Positions 1-10,572 of a DNA stretch of 64,000 nucleotides are shown here, one piece after another. The notes under the pieces are model-generated. The model was not told the DNA's origin and ran no database searches. It saw only the letters and a program-made list of their open reading frames with translations. The stretch is taken from contig JACONQ010000018.1 of the NCBI GenBank assembly GCA_014281115.1, forward strand, positions 806,001 to 870,000. The letters run 5' to 3'. Numbering within the stretch: position 1 is the stretch's first letter; every line of letters begins with the position of its first letter. The position numbers and the translations under genes are program-made. Source of the DNA: Laburnicola sp. R22_1 (taxonomy: Eukaryota; Ascomycota; Dothideomycetes; Pleosporales; Didymosphaeriaceae).

Positions 1-1467
1 TAGTAGGCGGCAGCTGCAGATGGTCGCCGGCAAGTACCAGCTTGGATGCTTTGACCCACAACAGTGGCACCCAGCATTGAGCCTCCAAGGCCTGGCTCGC
101 CTCGTCGACGATTACAACGTCGAACTCCTGCCCTTTGAGGTGGAAGCCACCGGCTCCATGTAATGTCGCGAGCACGACCTTGCTGCTGCGGACCAAGTTC
201 TCAACGCAGCCCCTTTCCCGCTCTCTATACTCCTTTCGGAGAAGTTTTAGCTCCGTGTAGATCTGTCGCCGTTCTTTGGCGTTTCGCGTCTTTCGGATAC
301 TGCCCTGCTTGTCGTCCATTTCTTTTCGTATGTCCTGGACAAGAGCCGCAGCTTCCGAGGTGCGTGTGAGCACATCGAGAGAGTGACTTAAGACGGACGG
401 TAGCAGACGTGCAGGATGTCCCAGACGTATCATAGAAACCTTGTGTGGAGCGAGCCGCTCGACTATGTTGTCGACGGATATGTTGGATGGGCCGCACACG
501 AGAATGCGAAGCTTTTGTTTGAGTAGCTGCAATATCAGCTCCATGACTGTATGGGTCTTGCCAGTTCCGGGAGGGCCGTGGATCAGGGCGATCTCGCGTG
601 ATGCGAGAGCAAATTTGATGGCCTCTTTCTGGCTATCGTTCAAAGACGGGTCATTCCATGCAAGCTTGTGAAGAGGATTCGATGGGTCGTTCAGATCTGA
701 CGGGAGAGGCGAAGGTGAGTCTTGGCCAAACAACACTCGCATGAAAGGCGTATAGTCTTGATCAGAGAGCTTCTGAAGGCTGCTCATAGTTTGGCCCATT
801 CTGTTCTAGTCAATATCACCGCAGTTTGGTACATTGAAGTCGATGCATACCGCTTGTACGTGACATGGTTGGCCAATTTGACCCTGCACTTAGCATTAGC
901 TCTATGGTTCACTACACCCAGGGATGCCCCCACTGACAGCCATAGCTTCCCACCACTGGGGATATCGGCATCTTCCTTTTCGAGCACGATCTCGACCATC
1001 TCACGCCGCAGTCGTAGCACGACACCTTCGACGCCCTTGTTCGCGAGCTCTCGCTTCTCCGATTTCTTCGCACTGCCAGCAGGCTGATCCTGAACCGCAA
1101 CGATATCGCCCACTCTGATGCCGTGTTCGGGAAGGTCCGGCTTGGCACCTTTGGTCACGACGGCGGGATCGAGTCCGAGCTCAACGACTGTCTTGCCGCC
1201 GAGGCCGGTGCGCACAGAAGCAACATTCAGATTCAGCATCGCCAGGCCTGCACGGGAAAGCGCCGTGGGCGTGTGTGACGACAGAAGCGCATTTGTCTCT
1301 GCGAGCTCGGCTTGCAGCTCGGCATCCAGAAGGGTGAGCTGAGAGGCGGCAAACGAGGGGATGTCTGTTGGGCTGAGCATAGCGTTGAGTTTGTTCGGCA
1401 GAGAGGGCTGTGAGGCTGCCCAGGTGGTAACCTGGGTGGATGACAAAGGGTGGGGGCTTATGGACAC
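1..1467 (-). CDS. hcs1: SF1B DNA helicase, Hcs1/SMUBP-2 (IGHMBP2) type, C-terminus outside window
   Basis: An ATP-dependent 5'-3' helicase of the Upf1-like superfamily 1B; yeast Hcs1 (DNA helicase A) copurifies with DNA polymerase alpha. The reading frame uses exon 851-1467, a 50-bp GT-AG intron at 801-850, and exon 2 from 800 to the window edge. Across the splice the frame is continuous. Visible motifs are Walker A GPPGTGKT (about 541-600), motif Ia with CGPSN and SVDN (about 450-500), Walker B DEASQA (about 90-110) and motif III GDHLQLPP at the very edge. The N-terminal part (GLAMLNLNV, TGLGGKTVVEL) matches the conserved SMUBP-2 N-terminal barrel region. An alternative start is the Met at 1380, which better matches family N-termini. 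The C-terminal helicase motifs IV-VI are beyond base 1. It is head-to-head with the endonuclease III gene. Family assignment is firm; the exact start is not. Confidence 0.88.
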
Positions 1468-1597
1468 GTGATGCGTCCAGCCCAGAGCATTTCACTTCCG
1501 GGCGCCTCTGATTGGCCACTGCGCCGCGGCGCGCTCCTCCTTTGCTTTCCTTCCAAAGCACCTGCTTCTGCCTTCACCGTCCCCCCCATCGTCCTCA
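1468..1597. promoter_or_regulatory. short bidirectional promoter between helicase and nth1
   Basis: Only 130 bp separate the two divergent start codons, so both 5' UTRs and the core promoters must lie here, or in the first codons if the helicase starts at 1380. No canonical TATA box is evident. A sharing of regulatory sites is inferred from the spacing alone. Confidence 0.45.
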
Positions 1598-2924
1598 ATG
1601 CGAACCTCGCGCATATCTCGCGACACGTCCACGATCCTTGCGGCAACTCGCCATCGGCGTCTATTACGTCGCAGCCCTGGCCGTGTCGCGAATGTCAGGG
1701 AACGCGAGTCAGAATCAGCGGTTCGCGCCCACTCTGAGTCGGAATTGAGTTCAGTGCCCGAGTCATCAGCCTCAGACAGCAGCGAGCCGATGGTGAGCAG
1801 GAAGCGAAAGAGGCGAAAGCCTGCCCTCGACACTGTGAAGCCCGAGGTCGATGAGGGCTCGATTGCAGCAACTGCGTCTCCGAAGGAGAGCAGGCCTAGA
1901 AAGGCGCGGCGGGCCCCCGCGAAGAAGGTTGCTGGGAAGGATGGTGAAGGACCCCAGAAAACGTAATGCCTACCTATACGACACACACTAACAATGTAGA
2001 CGTCTAGGCAGCATCAAAATCGAGCCGCCGCCTAATTGGGAAAAGATATATGCCTTGACTAGGCAAATGCGCAACGAGAATATCGCTCCCGTAGACACCA
2101 TGGGCTGCGAGAGTCTAGCAGATGGCGCGGCCACACCCCGAGACCAGAGGTTCCAAACCTTGATCGCACTGATGCTCTCAAGCCAGACAAAAGACACCGT
2201 GACGAGCGTGGCCATAAAAGGCATGCAGGACAACATGCCTGGCGGATTCAATCTCGAATCCGTCCTCGCAATCGAGCCCCCAGCCCTCAACGCTTTCATC
2301 AACAAGGTGGGCTTTCACAACCTGAAGACAAAGTACATCAAACAGTCTGCCGAGATCCTGAGAGACAAGTGGGATTCGGACATTCCTGATAGCATCCAAG
2401 GACTGACCTCGTTGCCTGGCGTGGGCCCAAAAATGGCATACCTATGTATGAGTGCTGCTTGGGGGAAAGACGAAGGCATCGGGGTCGACGTCCACGTGCA
2501 TCGAATCACTAACCTATGGGGCTGGCACAAGACGAAGCAGCCCGAGGAGACGAGAGCCGCATTGGAATCGTGGCTACCTAGAGAGAAGTGGCACGATATC
2601 AATAACCTTCTGGTTGGCTTTGGACAAAGCATTTGCTTGCCAGTTGGAAGGCGATGCGGCGACTGCAAGCTCGCCGACAGGGGCCTTTGTCCGTCCGCAG
2701 TTGTTGGGAAGAAGACCAAGATCAAGGAAGAGAAAATGGTCACGAAACTAAAAGGACCTGGGGGAAACGTGGCAGTGAGGCAGAAGACGATGGTTGCGGG
2801 GGAGAAGGAGATAAAAGTTGAAGACGTCGAGGATAGTCTACCAGACATGGAGGATTTGGGGACGACACGCCCGCCTTCCCAGTCTCCTCGTGGCCGAATA
2901 CGGCGTGGAAAGGATTCGAGATAA
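1598..2924 (+). CDS. nth1: endonuclease III homologue (bifunctional DNA glycosylase/AP lyase)
   Basis: Removes oxidised pyrimidines and cleaves abasic sites in base-excision repair. Exons 1598-1962 and 2000-2924 join across a very short 37-bp intron (GTAATG donor, CTAAC branch, TAG acceptor) to give 429 residues. Seen in the protein: conserved LSSQTKD (about residues 181-187); helix-hairpin-helix [10 protein letters not shown] with the catalytic Lys near 266; catalytic Asp in VDVHVHR near 285; and four Cys (about 334, 341, 344, 352; spacing C-X6-C-X2-C-X7-C) for the 4Fe-4S cluster. The N-terminus is Arg/Ser-rich and poor in acidic residues, followed by a basic KRKRRK cluster. This suggests dual mitochondrial and nuclear targeting as in yeast Ntg1 (inference). 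The C-terminus is a Lys/acidic low-complexity tail. All catalytic residues are present, so it should be active. Confidence 0.92.
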
Positions 2925-3353
2925 GCCATGCTTCCTCCCTTGGACCGTACATCTTCTCATCCATGGCCGTTCCGTAACCGTTGTTTGCTTCGTGTGCTTG
3001 TTTGTAGGCGAACGGCCCGTAGTAGGCAGGTCGCGCCTTCCCTAAGCGTCTATGCCTGCACCTGCACTGGACACCTGGGCACCTGGGCAGCTTTCACAAC
3101 GAGCATGTCTCCAGGGCTCCAGGGCTCGCCGCCGTGCTCGTTCACCGTTTCCCCCACGCTGCCACGGGCCAATTAGCGGTGAGCGGCGCGAGCCCTCTTC
3201 TTCACCTCCCTATACCTAGGTAAGAACATCTCCACGCCCCTCGAGCACGCCCCTCAACCGCAACCAAAGACCTGGCATTCAAGGAAGCCAGAACCCACAC
3301 CCTGGCAGGTGCAAACTGCTCCACCACTGCTACCTCACTGACACCCTTTCAGC
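2925..3353. other. intergenic, 3' of nth1 and 5' of PHD-membrane gene
   Basis: GC-rich single-copy spacer holding the nth1 3' UTR and the promoter of the next gene. It contains short local duplications (CACCTGGG at about 3,070-3,090; CTCCAGGG at about 3,107-3,125) and pyrimidine-rich stretches just upstream of the ATG at 3354. I see no RNA gene or other ORF. Confidence 0.4.
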
Positions 3354-5340
3354 ATGGACAGCGGAAACCCAGCCGACGCCGCCGTGGCCCAGGCCGCCGC
3401 ATCCCCGAAAGAGGCCGAGCCTGTCACAAATGGCAAGACGAGGAAGAAGAACAAGGCCCCCCGTTCGACGTTCGGCGAGATCAAGACCATGGTGGTGCGT
3501 GACGCGCAACGGGCTCAGTATCCTTTGTGCATCCTCATCGCCCATCTCTGCTGCTTGATGCTCGCACTGTTCACCTTTGACGCCGGCATCGTCGCCATAC
3601 GCGGTCTCGTCCACCGGGACACAACGCTTGAGTTCGCGCACCAACGTGCCCATGCCCAATTGTTGGAGAACGCCAACCTACTCGATGGCAAGCGAGACGC
3701 TCTACTGACGAGGTCTCTCCATAAACGCTTCTTCGAGACGCACGCCCAGTGCCTAGCACGCGCGGCCAACGATGCGCATTACCATTATAGAAGTTTGCCT
3801 TATGAAGCTATCCAGGACATCGTCGACGATACCATTGCATGGGCAGAGCTGGAGTGTAGCAAGCTCATGTTCACCCCGGACGTTCCTCGGCATTCTCGCC
3901 ATATCTTGTATAGGACTTGGGTAGTTGTCGTCGACACGGCCGAAAAGAGTTTCTTTCACTTGAGAGACGTGGTCGTCGGTTGGTTCAACAAGAAATTAGC
4001 GCGAGCGGACTCCAGGCATCGGCGAGTAAGGGTCTTCTCGCCGTCACAATCACAGCGCAAGAAGCCCTCCAACAAGTCCAAACCTCGCGCTTTATACTTG
4101 CTGCCGCCCAACTATGAAATCAACTGCGAACATGGTCCAGTTTGCCTGCTCTCGTCCAAGGCTTACTCAAGGTACTCAACAACCTCGGATTATTGTCCGC
4201 CGCCAAATGCGCCGAACTCTGGACGTTTGAACCGTTCCTTGAAAATGATCGAGGACGGTTGCGTGAAGGTGTCTACTTGGACTTGGGAAGTTCAACGACG
4301 ATTATTGGGCCCGTTGCAGGTACTGACTGGCTGCATACTCGCCTCTGTCATTGCAATTAAGTAGGTCTTTCCGCCTGTATTTTCTCTTTGAATATTACTC
4401 ACATGGACACAGCATCCGAGCTTCTTACACGAGTGATCACGCGAACACATGTAATTTGTTCAAGTCCCTTTGCGCCGTTTTTGGGACCTTTCTGACCAAG
4501 TCCTTACTTGTTCGAATACATGCCCAGTACCGCACGTCTGCTGTTAAATACCAAGGCTCCGCGGTCATGGCTCATATGGTGTGGATTAGCTGGTTCTTTC
4601 TTCCGCTCATGGTCGCGTTCCGTTTGCGATCAACTTTCGACCATAGCTTTCGCTGGGCGTTGCGCGAGCTTGGTTCAATATTGCACGACCTTCGCTCAAC
4701 CTTGCGCGAGATTCACTGTATCTTACATACCAAGATCAATACGTGCGCTGAAAATTTGAAGAGTACTGGGACGAAGACAACAGCAAGGAAGGACGCATCG
4801 GATGATAACACTGAAGCGGAAGATTCAGACAAGATATCGGACGGATTGGCGGATGGCCACCTTGAAGAGCCACCTCGGTCAGCGTTTGGAATTTCCACAG
4901 CGCCTCCCGATTCTGACAATACGGAGAACCAAATCGTTGGGTCAACTCGTATGGAAGGTGCAGATCAGGATACTTTGGACCAGTCGGACGCTGAATCGAG
5001 TTGGTATGTCGTTACCCCGCCTGAACAAGATGGAGATGAGCTCATGGAGTTGGGTGAGCCTCGCAATGGTGGTACCGAAGTGGTTGAGAGTATCGAGGAC
5101 TCTGGCCATAACGAGATTGGCGGAATTGGCGAGATTGCTGACGACCCCGACGACGACCATTTACTCTCATACAAGTGTGGTATTTGCCAGGAAGTCAAAT
5201 TCGAAGCGATGATCAGGTGCGACAACTTCAAGTGCCCACAACAGTGGTTTCATCTGGAGTGTGTAGGCCTCCACGATGATATCCTCCCGGAGGACAACGC
5301 TACATGGTTCTGTCCTGAGTGCACCGAGCAGTCAGCGTGA
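3354..5340 (+). CDS. predicted multi-pass membrane protein with C-terminal PHD finger
   Basis: Exons 3354-4360 and 4413-5340 join across a 52-bp intron (GTAGGT...ACAG) in matching phase to give 644 residues. I do not recognise the family beyond its last domain. Seen: a basic N-terminus (KTRKKNK), a hydrophobic segment at about 57-80, a second at about 317-337, a third at about 384-403, a long acidic/Ser-rich linker, and a C4HC3 zinc finger at 589-644 (Cys 591, 594, 605, 610, His 616, Cys 619, 636, 639). The finger resembles ING-type H3K4me3 readers: MIRCDN and WFH keep the Met, Asp and Trp of the histone-binding cage, and a Tyr lies just before the first Cys. If the segments really span a membrane, the protein could tether chromatin to the inner nuclear membrane (inference). 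The splice is supported by frame continuity. Confidence 0.7.
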
Positions 5341-6605
5341 TCCTGCCTAGGGGCTTTTGTGGCGGTAAAGCTGGACGGTGGGTGAACGTGTTGACGTTTT
5401 CGAAGGACTACATGCATTTCATGCTCTCAAGCGGATGGGGATCCGACCTCATGTGGAGATACATGGGCTTGGGGAGGTCTTCAAGCAGGGATGAAAGCAG
5501 GCGATATGGAATTATACGTGATTATTGTAGTGCATGATAGTGGTAAATAGGGACAATGATCAAGTTCCTCGAGATTTAGAATGGACGTCTTGGTGTTGCA
5601 TCGTGACGCGCGGAGTACAATGCCATAGTATAGGCATCGTTGCTTCATTAGGCGACTGACTGGTGTCTAGTGCGCATTGTTCAGTCGCTGCTAGTAAGCA
5701 CATCTCAACTCCTATAATATAGTCGTGCTTGATTAGCGTCGCGAGGCCAAATAGCATAGCGTTTTTTTACTTGTTCTGACTGCGAAGCTGCGATTAACGC
5801 TGTGACGTCCCATAACTTGTAAACAATGAAGCCGAGTACAAATAAGCACAGCTGAATAAATGTTTTCGTAGAATCTTTTCTTCTCTACGGCACAAGAGTG
5901 CATTATTTAATCTTTTAGAGAAGCAAAAATTCTCTGGATAGCACCTTTGTACAACCAAGTACCTCCATCATACTAGTGAATTAGTACGATGAGATTAACG
6001 TATTCAATATTATAGATAGAATTCTTCTTAGCATAGCCAATAAGGTCTCAGTAATGTGTGTGTAAGTGGGGTTTTTTTTTCTTATTAAGTGTGAAGTGGC
6101 GTATGTAGCATCATGGTATTAAGTTGGAGTGACGTACTGCGCAGTGCGCAGGAGAATGTTAAAGGTTCTTGGGAGTATGACTGGAAGCATTTGATCTTTC
6201 AATGTGGTCGAAGGCTTTAGGTTAGATAGATATGTCGTTTTTGGTTGTGTGGTGATGAAAAGCAAGTATATGGAAGAAGAGTATTGCTTGTGTGGCAAGT
6301 GTTATGCCAAGCTGTAGACAACTCTTGAGACTAGGTAGCCGGGTCACATAAGATAGTATTCTATTCGAGATTGTGATCTTCCCAGATAAAAGGTGCTGAG
6401 ACGTTGTAAGATGTGTACATAGTTCGTGTACACCGTGTCAACGATATTCCGGACCCCTCGAAGTACAGAAGTTGTAAAGTCAACATGTTCACCATCAAGC
6501 GTATTACGTATTTCGTCAACCCACCAGCCTACTAGACATACCCAGTTGAGTATAATCAAACCCCCTAAATAAGCATGACTTTCAAACTTCAAATGCTTAA
6601 CTTAC
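5341..6605. other. gene-poor spacer, moderately AT-rich
   Basis: Contains the 3' UTR of the PHD-finger gene, then sequence of declining GC content with only short random ORFs. The minus-strand ORF at 6344-6592 has no recognisable domain. I see no RNA gene or repeat. It borders the decayed glycoprotein gene. Confidence 0.4.
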
Positions 6606-7732
6606 TTAACCCGTGGTCATAATGCCAATCGCCCCGACATGCGGATTGATCAAGCTCAGATTGAATGGCGTCAGATACAAATAGCTATCCGTGACCGCCA
6701 TAAATACGGTCCCACTGACCGCGGAATCGCCAACATACACCTCATTCGGCGGCTAATAGTTCCAGCTCTCTTTAAGGTCCATAACCTCGAGCGGCGTGTA
6801 CGTCAGGTTGATCTAGGACACCCATGCGACGAATTTGGGCGTGGTGGCGATCGTGGTGGTCACGTAGCTGGCATTGGGGCCCACGGCTTTAACGGCATCT
6901 TCCCAGGATAGAAATACTTTGCGGCCGGGGAGAGTCAGGGGTTCCGAGCGGTTGTGGGCGATGGTGGGGCAGCAGGTGTAGCCTAGGGTCGTGTTGTGAA
7001 GGCAGGATTCCGAGTTGGTAACTTGGACTTGCTAGGGTCAGCAATGCTGCGCGGTCCCACTACTTCATTCGCTTCGGTGAGCGTAGTCTGCTTTTTAAGT
7101 CGCCATAAAGGAAAGGAAATATCAGTCCTTAGCGGTGAGACCTGCATCAAGGAAATCCTGCTCGGGGAATCTGGCTACACCATAGTTGGAGAGGTCTGAC
7201 TCAATATACTCTTAATGCAGACCCAAGACTACACTAGCGTAGTCGTAGTCGTTCTCAACCATGTACCTTAGAAGCTCAGTGCCATTAACACCCTTGCCGC
7301 CTACAGAAGTTGTTAGCGCAATACCATGTGTTTGTAAGAATATAGTGCCGGGAATAGGACGAATCGTAGTTATTTGCGAAAATTCGGTATCCGGCTTATT
7401 GGTGTCACGTCACTTGTGACATTGATGACTTGAGTCTCCTTACCTCCGGGTATGAACGGAAGCTGGAACAGGGCATCCAGCTTTCCATTCTCATGGTAAT
7501 ATGTCCCAATTAGGCCTGCAGGTGGTCCATAATTCTTCGAAAGAATAGTTTAGGACCAGATTCGGCTCCTGTAGTAGTCGCTGAACTAGAGTCCCATGAG
7601 CAGTCGACCCAGTAGCATCGGGACTCACACGGGTCGGTGCAGCTCCTAGTTCAGATCCTCGCGAGGCTTTGTCGTAATGGCGGGGATCTCAGTCGCCGGC
7701 TTTGGAGCGGCGAGCGCAAGATTTGGGAGCAT
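6606..7732 (-). pseudogene. decayed secreted or surface glycoprotein gene with RIP-type stops
   Basis: Translating the minus strand gives long protein-like stretches broken by in-frame stops: TAA near 7,550 and 7,213, TAG near 6,814 and 6,754. Each is explained by CAA/CAG or TGG mutated by a single C-to-T or G-to-A change. The longest open stretch (about 7,120-7,500) includes GTIFLQTHGIALTTSVGG and GTELLRYMVENDYDYA. Downstream come a Cys-rich CLHNTTLGYTCC and a tail ending at a TAA near 6,607. Several N-glycosylation sequons (NVTS, NGTE, NASY, NLTY) and a hydrophobic start at 7,732 suggest an extracellular protein. At least one frame change or intron is needed near 7,050-7,120 and another near 7,500-7,620, so exon borders are uncertain. 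I do not recognise the family. Confidence 0.6.
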
Positions 7733-9339
7733 TGTGGCAGGTACCGCCGTGAATTGGAAGCAGCCGCAGGTTCCAACAGAGCTTCGATGAGGTTACTTTA
7801 TGTATCCATATTTTGACCAGTCAGATCCGACGGCGGTGTGATGTGCGTTCTCGTCGTTTTGTCATCGCATCCTTGTCCCCCAAGGTAGCACCATGGCGGG
7901 GCTACAAACATTTTCCCTTCAGAAACAGGAAAGAGATGTGATTGAGCTTGGGGGTTCGCATGTCAAGACTTTACCATGATGACGTGGGAAAGTGAAAATG
8001 CCATATGTTTTCCCCATGCCCTAGCTGAATCAGTCCAGCACAGGCGTTCTAGAAATGCGTCTTCCCGAAGCTTTTTCCACGGCCATGGCTAGGGATACCA
8101 AAATGCAGCTCCAATTCGAAGGACAATCCATCGTGTCGAACAGTTCCATGAGAGCGTGCATATGCTGCAGATTTAGGACAGATAGACAAGCATATGACCC
8201 ACGGAATTTTTTTCCAGCCATTGAGCGTCTAGATGACCGCGCGTCATCTGCAAAGCTTCGAGCATCTGTCGCATAGGATCTGAAATATGCACGAGCGTAT
8301 GTATGTTCGGGAGCGTCAACAATCTTGTGCGGCCTAAAGTGGTGTTCCGAAGCGGTTTGTCAGACTGACGATTGTTGTCTAGCAATACACTGTATACGTG
8401 TACCATAGGTAGCTTCGACTGATAGCTGGTCAATTTTGGGTATAGCGCACACGCATCTAGCCGAGCAAGACTTCCACCCTCGGAAAGGCTTCTCCTGATT
8501 TTGTGTATAGTGTTTTTAGACGGTGTTCGCGGGAATGAGTTAGAAGGAGAATACTAAGATGACAGGTATCCAGGCGGTAGAGGACGGCGACAGACATGCA
8601 GAAAGTATCCAAGGTAAGACGCGACTGGACGACGGGGCGTGTGCGATGAAAAATACGGAAAGAACGTAAAGAGGACTAGAAAGACAAGGAAAAAGCCTTA
8701 ACCTCAACTGTGTGCGCGTAGTCGGCGATATGATATGGAAAGAGATATGGCTGTCAACGTAGCTGTGCACCCATATGACTCGGTGGAGTCCTATCCGTTG
8801 CTTTCGGTTCCATAGATACCAGATAGTGAGAGCTGCGAGTACCCACAGAGGACTTGACGTGTCCTGTGAGTATAGATGAGGCGGTTCCTCTCTCGACTCA
8901 TTGATGAATCCATCAGCATTGTCAAACAAAGTTCTGCTTGAAGTAGCCGTAGGGTCTTACGCCACAGCCTTCCACGAGTGTCAACAAAAGAAAATGCCCG
9001 TGACAAATCAGCACCAGGTTTGTTGTTCCCAAATAGGACTTTAGCCCTGTGAACAATGTAACTACGAAAATGAGCAAATGGGTAAATGCATAGATGAAGA
9101 ATGAGTCTTTCCGAACCGACATGAGGAGATGGACACATCTGATATGCCCCTCTTGAGAATCAATATCAGGCGAATGAATGACGCGAAGATCGAAGGCTTG
9201 CTGCCGTGCTGATACCTACTTCGTAGTGGTTGAGTCGACCCTGAGCCAGTGTACGCAACGGCCTTGCGGGGTGCCGAACGATGAGCGCGTCATCAACTCA
9301 GTCACGTGTATTTAAGAATTTTTATTGCTAAGAGATAAT
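7733..9339. other. spacer without supported gene
   Basis: Intermediate GC content, only short ORFs in all frames and no family I can recognise. The minus-strand ORFs at 8540-8929 and 8791-9138 overlap each other in different frames and show no domain. Possibly further decayed coding sequence, but I cannot support one. Confidence 0.35.
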
Positions 9340-9428
9340 ACACAGAAAAATAGGCTATAGCTAGTTATTTCTTTTACTAAAGTATAGCTGCGGGATGCAG
9401 CCTTGTTCACAAAAAAAATCCTACTTTG
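9340..9428 (+). repeat. 90-bp dispersed repeat, copy 1
   Basis: Shares roughly 80% identity over about 90 bp with 36,419-36,506 in the same orientation (ACACAGAAAAA start, GCTATAGCTAG, a GCTGC-GGGAT-GCAGC hairpin, TTATTCAC/TTGTTCAC, then an A-run). It lies just outside island 1. Probably the remains of an old element; family unknown. Confidence 0.6.
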
Positions 9429-9643
9429 TAGTGCGAGCAGCCTCCTCAAGTAGTCTCTCATATAACACTACTTTCTAGCCCCAGATATGATAAACGGAGC
9501 AAGTCCCGGCTTACAGGTAGTCCCTTCGAAGGTGCCACATTCACAGCGAATTTACTCCAGAGTCCACATTGTGCCCAATAGAGAAACCTTGCTCTTCTGG
9601 GCTAGCTCCTCGATGTAGCACCCGGCTATATAGTCAGACCCCT

Positions 9644-9682
9644 CGACCTTGGTTAGAATCTCCACACGACGAAGATCTTCAA
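9644..9682 (-). mobile_element. D-family retroelement stub, 39 bp
   Basis: Matches the fixed end of the D family (gattctaaccaaggtcg on the minus strand) and is flanked by 15-bp direct repeats, TATAGTCAGACCCCT at 9,629-9,643 and TACAGTCAGACCCCT at 9,683-9,697. Its sequence is almost free of RIP changes compared with D copies inside the islands. Confidence 0.65.
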
Positions 9683-9780
9683 TACAGTCAGACCCCTATT
9701 ATAAGGATACCCTAGTTATAAAGATATTTCTATTTTAGTAATTAAATATTTACTCTTAGTAAATTTTTATATATATAGTA

Positions 9781-10192
9781 ATAAATTAACTACCTAGAGG
9801 TAGAATAATATAGGCTTTTATATTAAATAATATAATAATTTATATATACTAATAAATAGTCTCTAGCCTAACCTATCTTACTACTTTATCTTTTTTTAAT
9901 ATATTTTTAGTATATATTATTAATTTACTACCTAGAAGTAGAATAATAAAGACTTTTATTATAAATAATATAATAAAAAAGTAAAGCCTTCTACTTAGTA
10001 ATTAAAAAGAGTGTAAAAGATAATTATAAAAAAGCAATATTTTTAGTATACTTATAGTTTTTCTTATATATTGTTAAATTATCTACCTAGAGATAGAATA
10101 ATAAAAACTTTTATCCCAAATAACATAAAAAAAAACAGAGCCCCCTACTTAGTAATTAAAAAGAGCGTAAAAAGGTACTTATAAAAAAAGCG
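9781..10192 (+). repeat. three tandem-ordered copies of the M (TGTGGCGTTA) terminal repeat
   Basis: At about 9,781-9,840 (partial), 9,915-10,038 and 10,072-10,192 the same about 120-bp sequence recurs: TACCTAG, then AATAAAGGCTTTTAT-like, GCAGAGCCCCCTGCTTAG, GAGCGTAAAAAGG. It is the terminal inverted repeat of the MITE seen intact at 49,585-49,834. All three are RIP-decayed. Confidence 0.65.
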
Positions 10193-10212
10193 TTTTTTCT
10201 TATAGTATTATA

Positions 10213-10285
10213 GAGTCGGCTTGCCAAACGCCTTTTTTAATCTTTTTTTAGTTTAAGGTTAAAGTAGATTAAGATAGAAGATTAT
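10213..10285 (+). repeat. left terminal repeat of element E
   Basis: Begins AGTCGGCTTGCCAAACGCC and continues to GATAGAAGATTAT. The inverted counterpart is at 28,508-28,586, and further copies lie at 38,356, 51,211-51,289 (inverted) and 51,558. It is probably a TIR DNA transposon with TA target. The Gypsy element at 10,286 inserted immediately downstream. Confidence 0.6.
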
Positions 10286-10572
10286 TGTAAGGGCGGTACA
10301 CGGTCTTATAGGGCAAACCTCTCTAGAATAGCTAGAATAGTTAAAAAAGCTAGTTAAATTAAGACTATTCTAAGATAGTAGATAAGAAAGGGACGTGGGG
10401 GGCCCTTTCTTATATAGAGGGCAGCGTAGAGTATAGGCTCACACTAGCCACACGCTAATACTAACTAGGAAAGGCGCCTTTTAAAAGGTAAAAGGTGTAG
10501 ATAGGGGAAATAGAATATATAAAAAAGGTAATAGGGTGTGCTTATTAGAGAGGCCAGCATAGAACTATTATA
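10286..10572 (-). repeat. LTR of Gypsy copy A (low-coordinate side)
   Basis: Direct repeat of 19,205-19,491, including the GGGACGTGGGGGGCCC core near 10,390 and AACTAGGAAAGGCGCC. Because coding is on the minus strand, this is the 3' LTR. Its final CA has decayed to TA. Confidence 0.85.

Noticed and set aside
8540..9138. overlapping minus-strand ORFs with hydrophobic stretches
   Set aside because: Two frames overlap, codon use looks random, and no domain or splice pattern could be supported.
8920..9225. plus-strand Cys-containing frame (NQHQVCC, PCEQC) that could be a small secreted protein
   Set aside because: Interrupted by stops, no signal peptide or consistent Cys pattern; likely chance.
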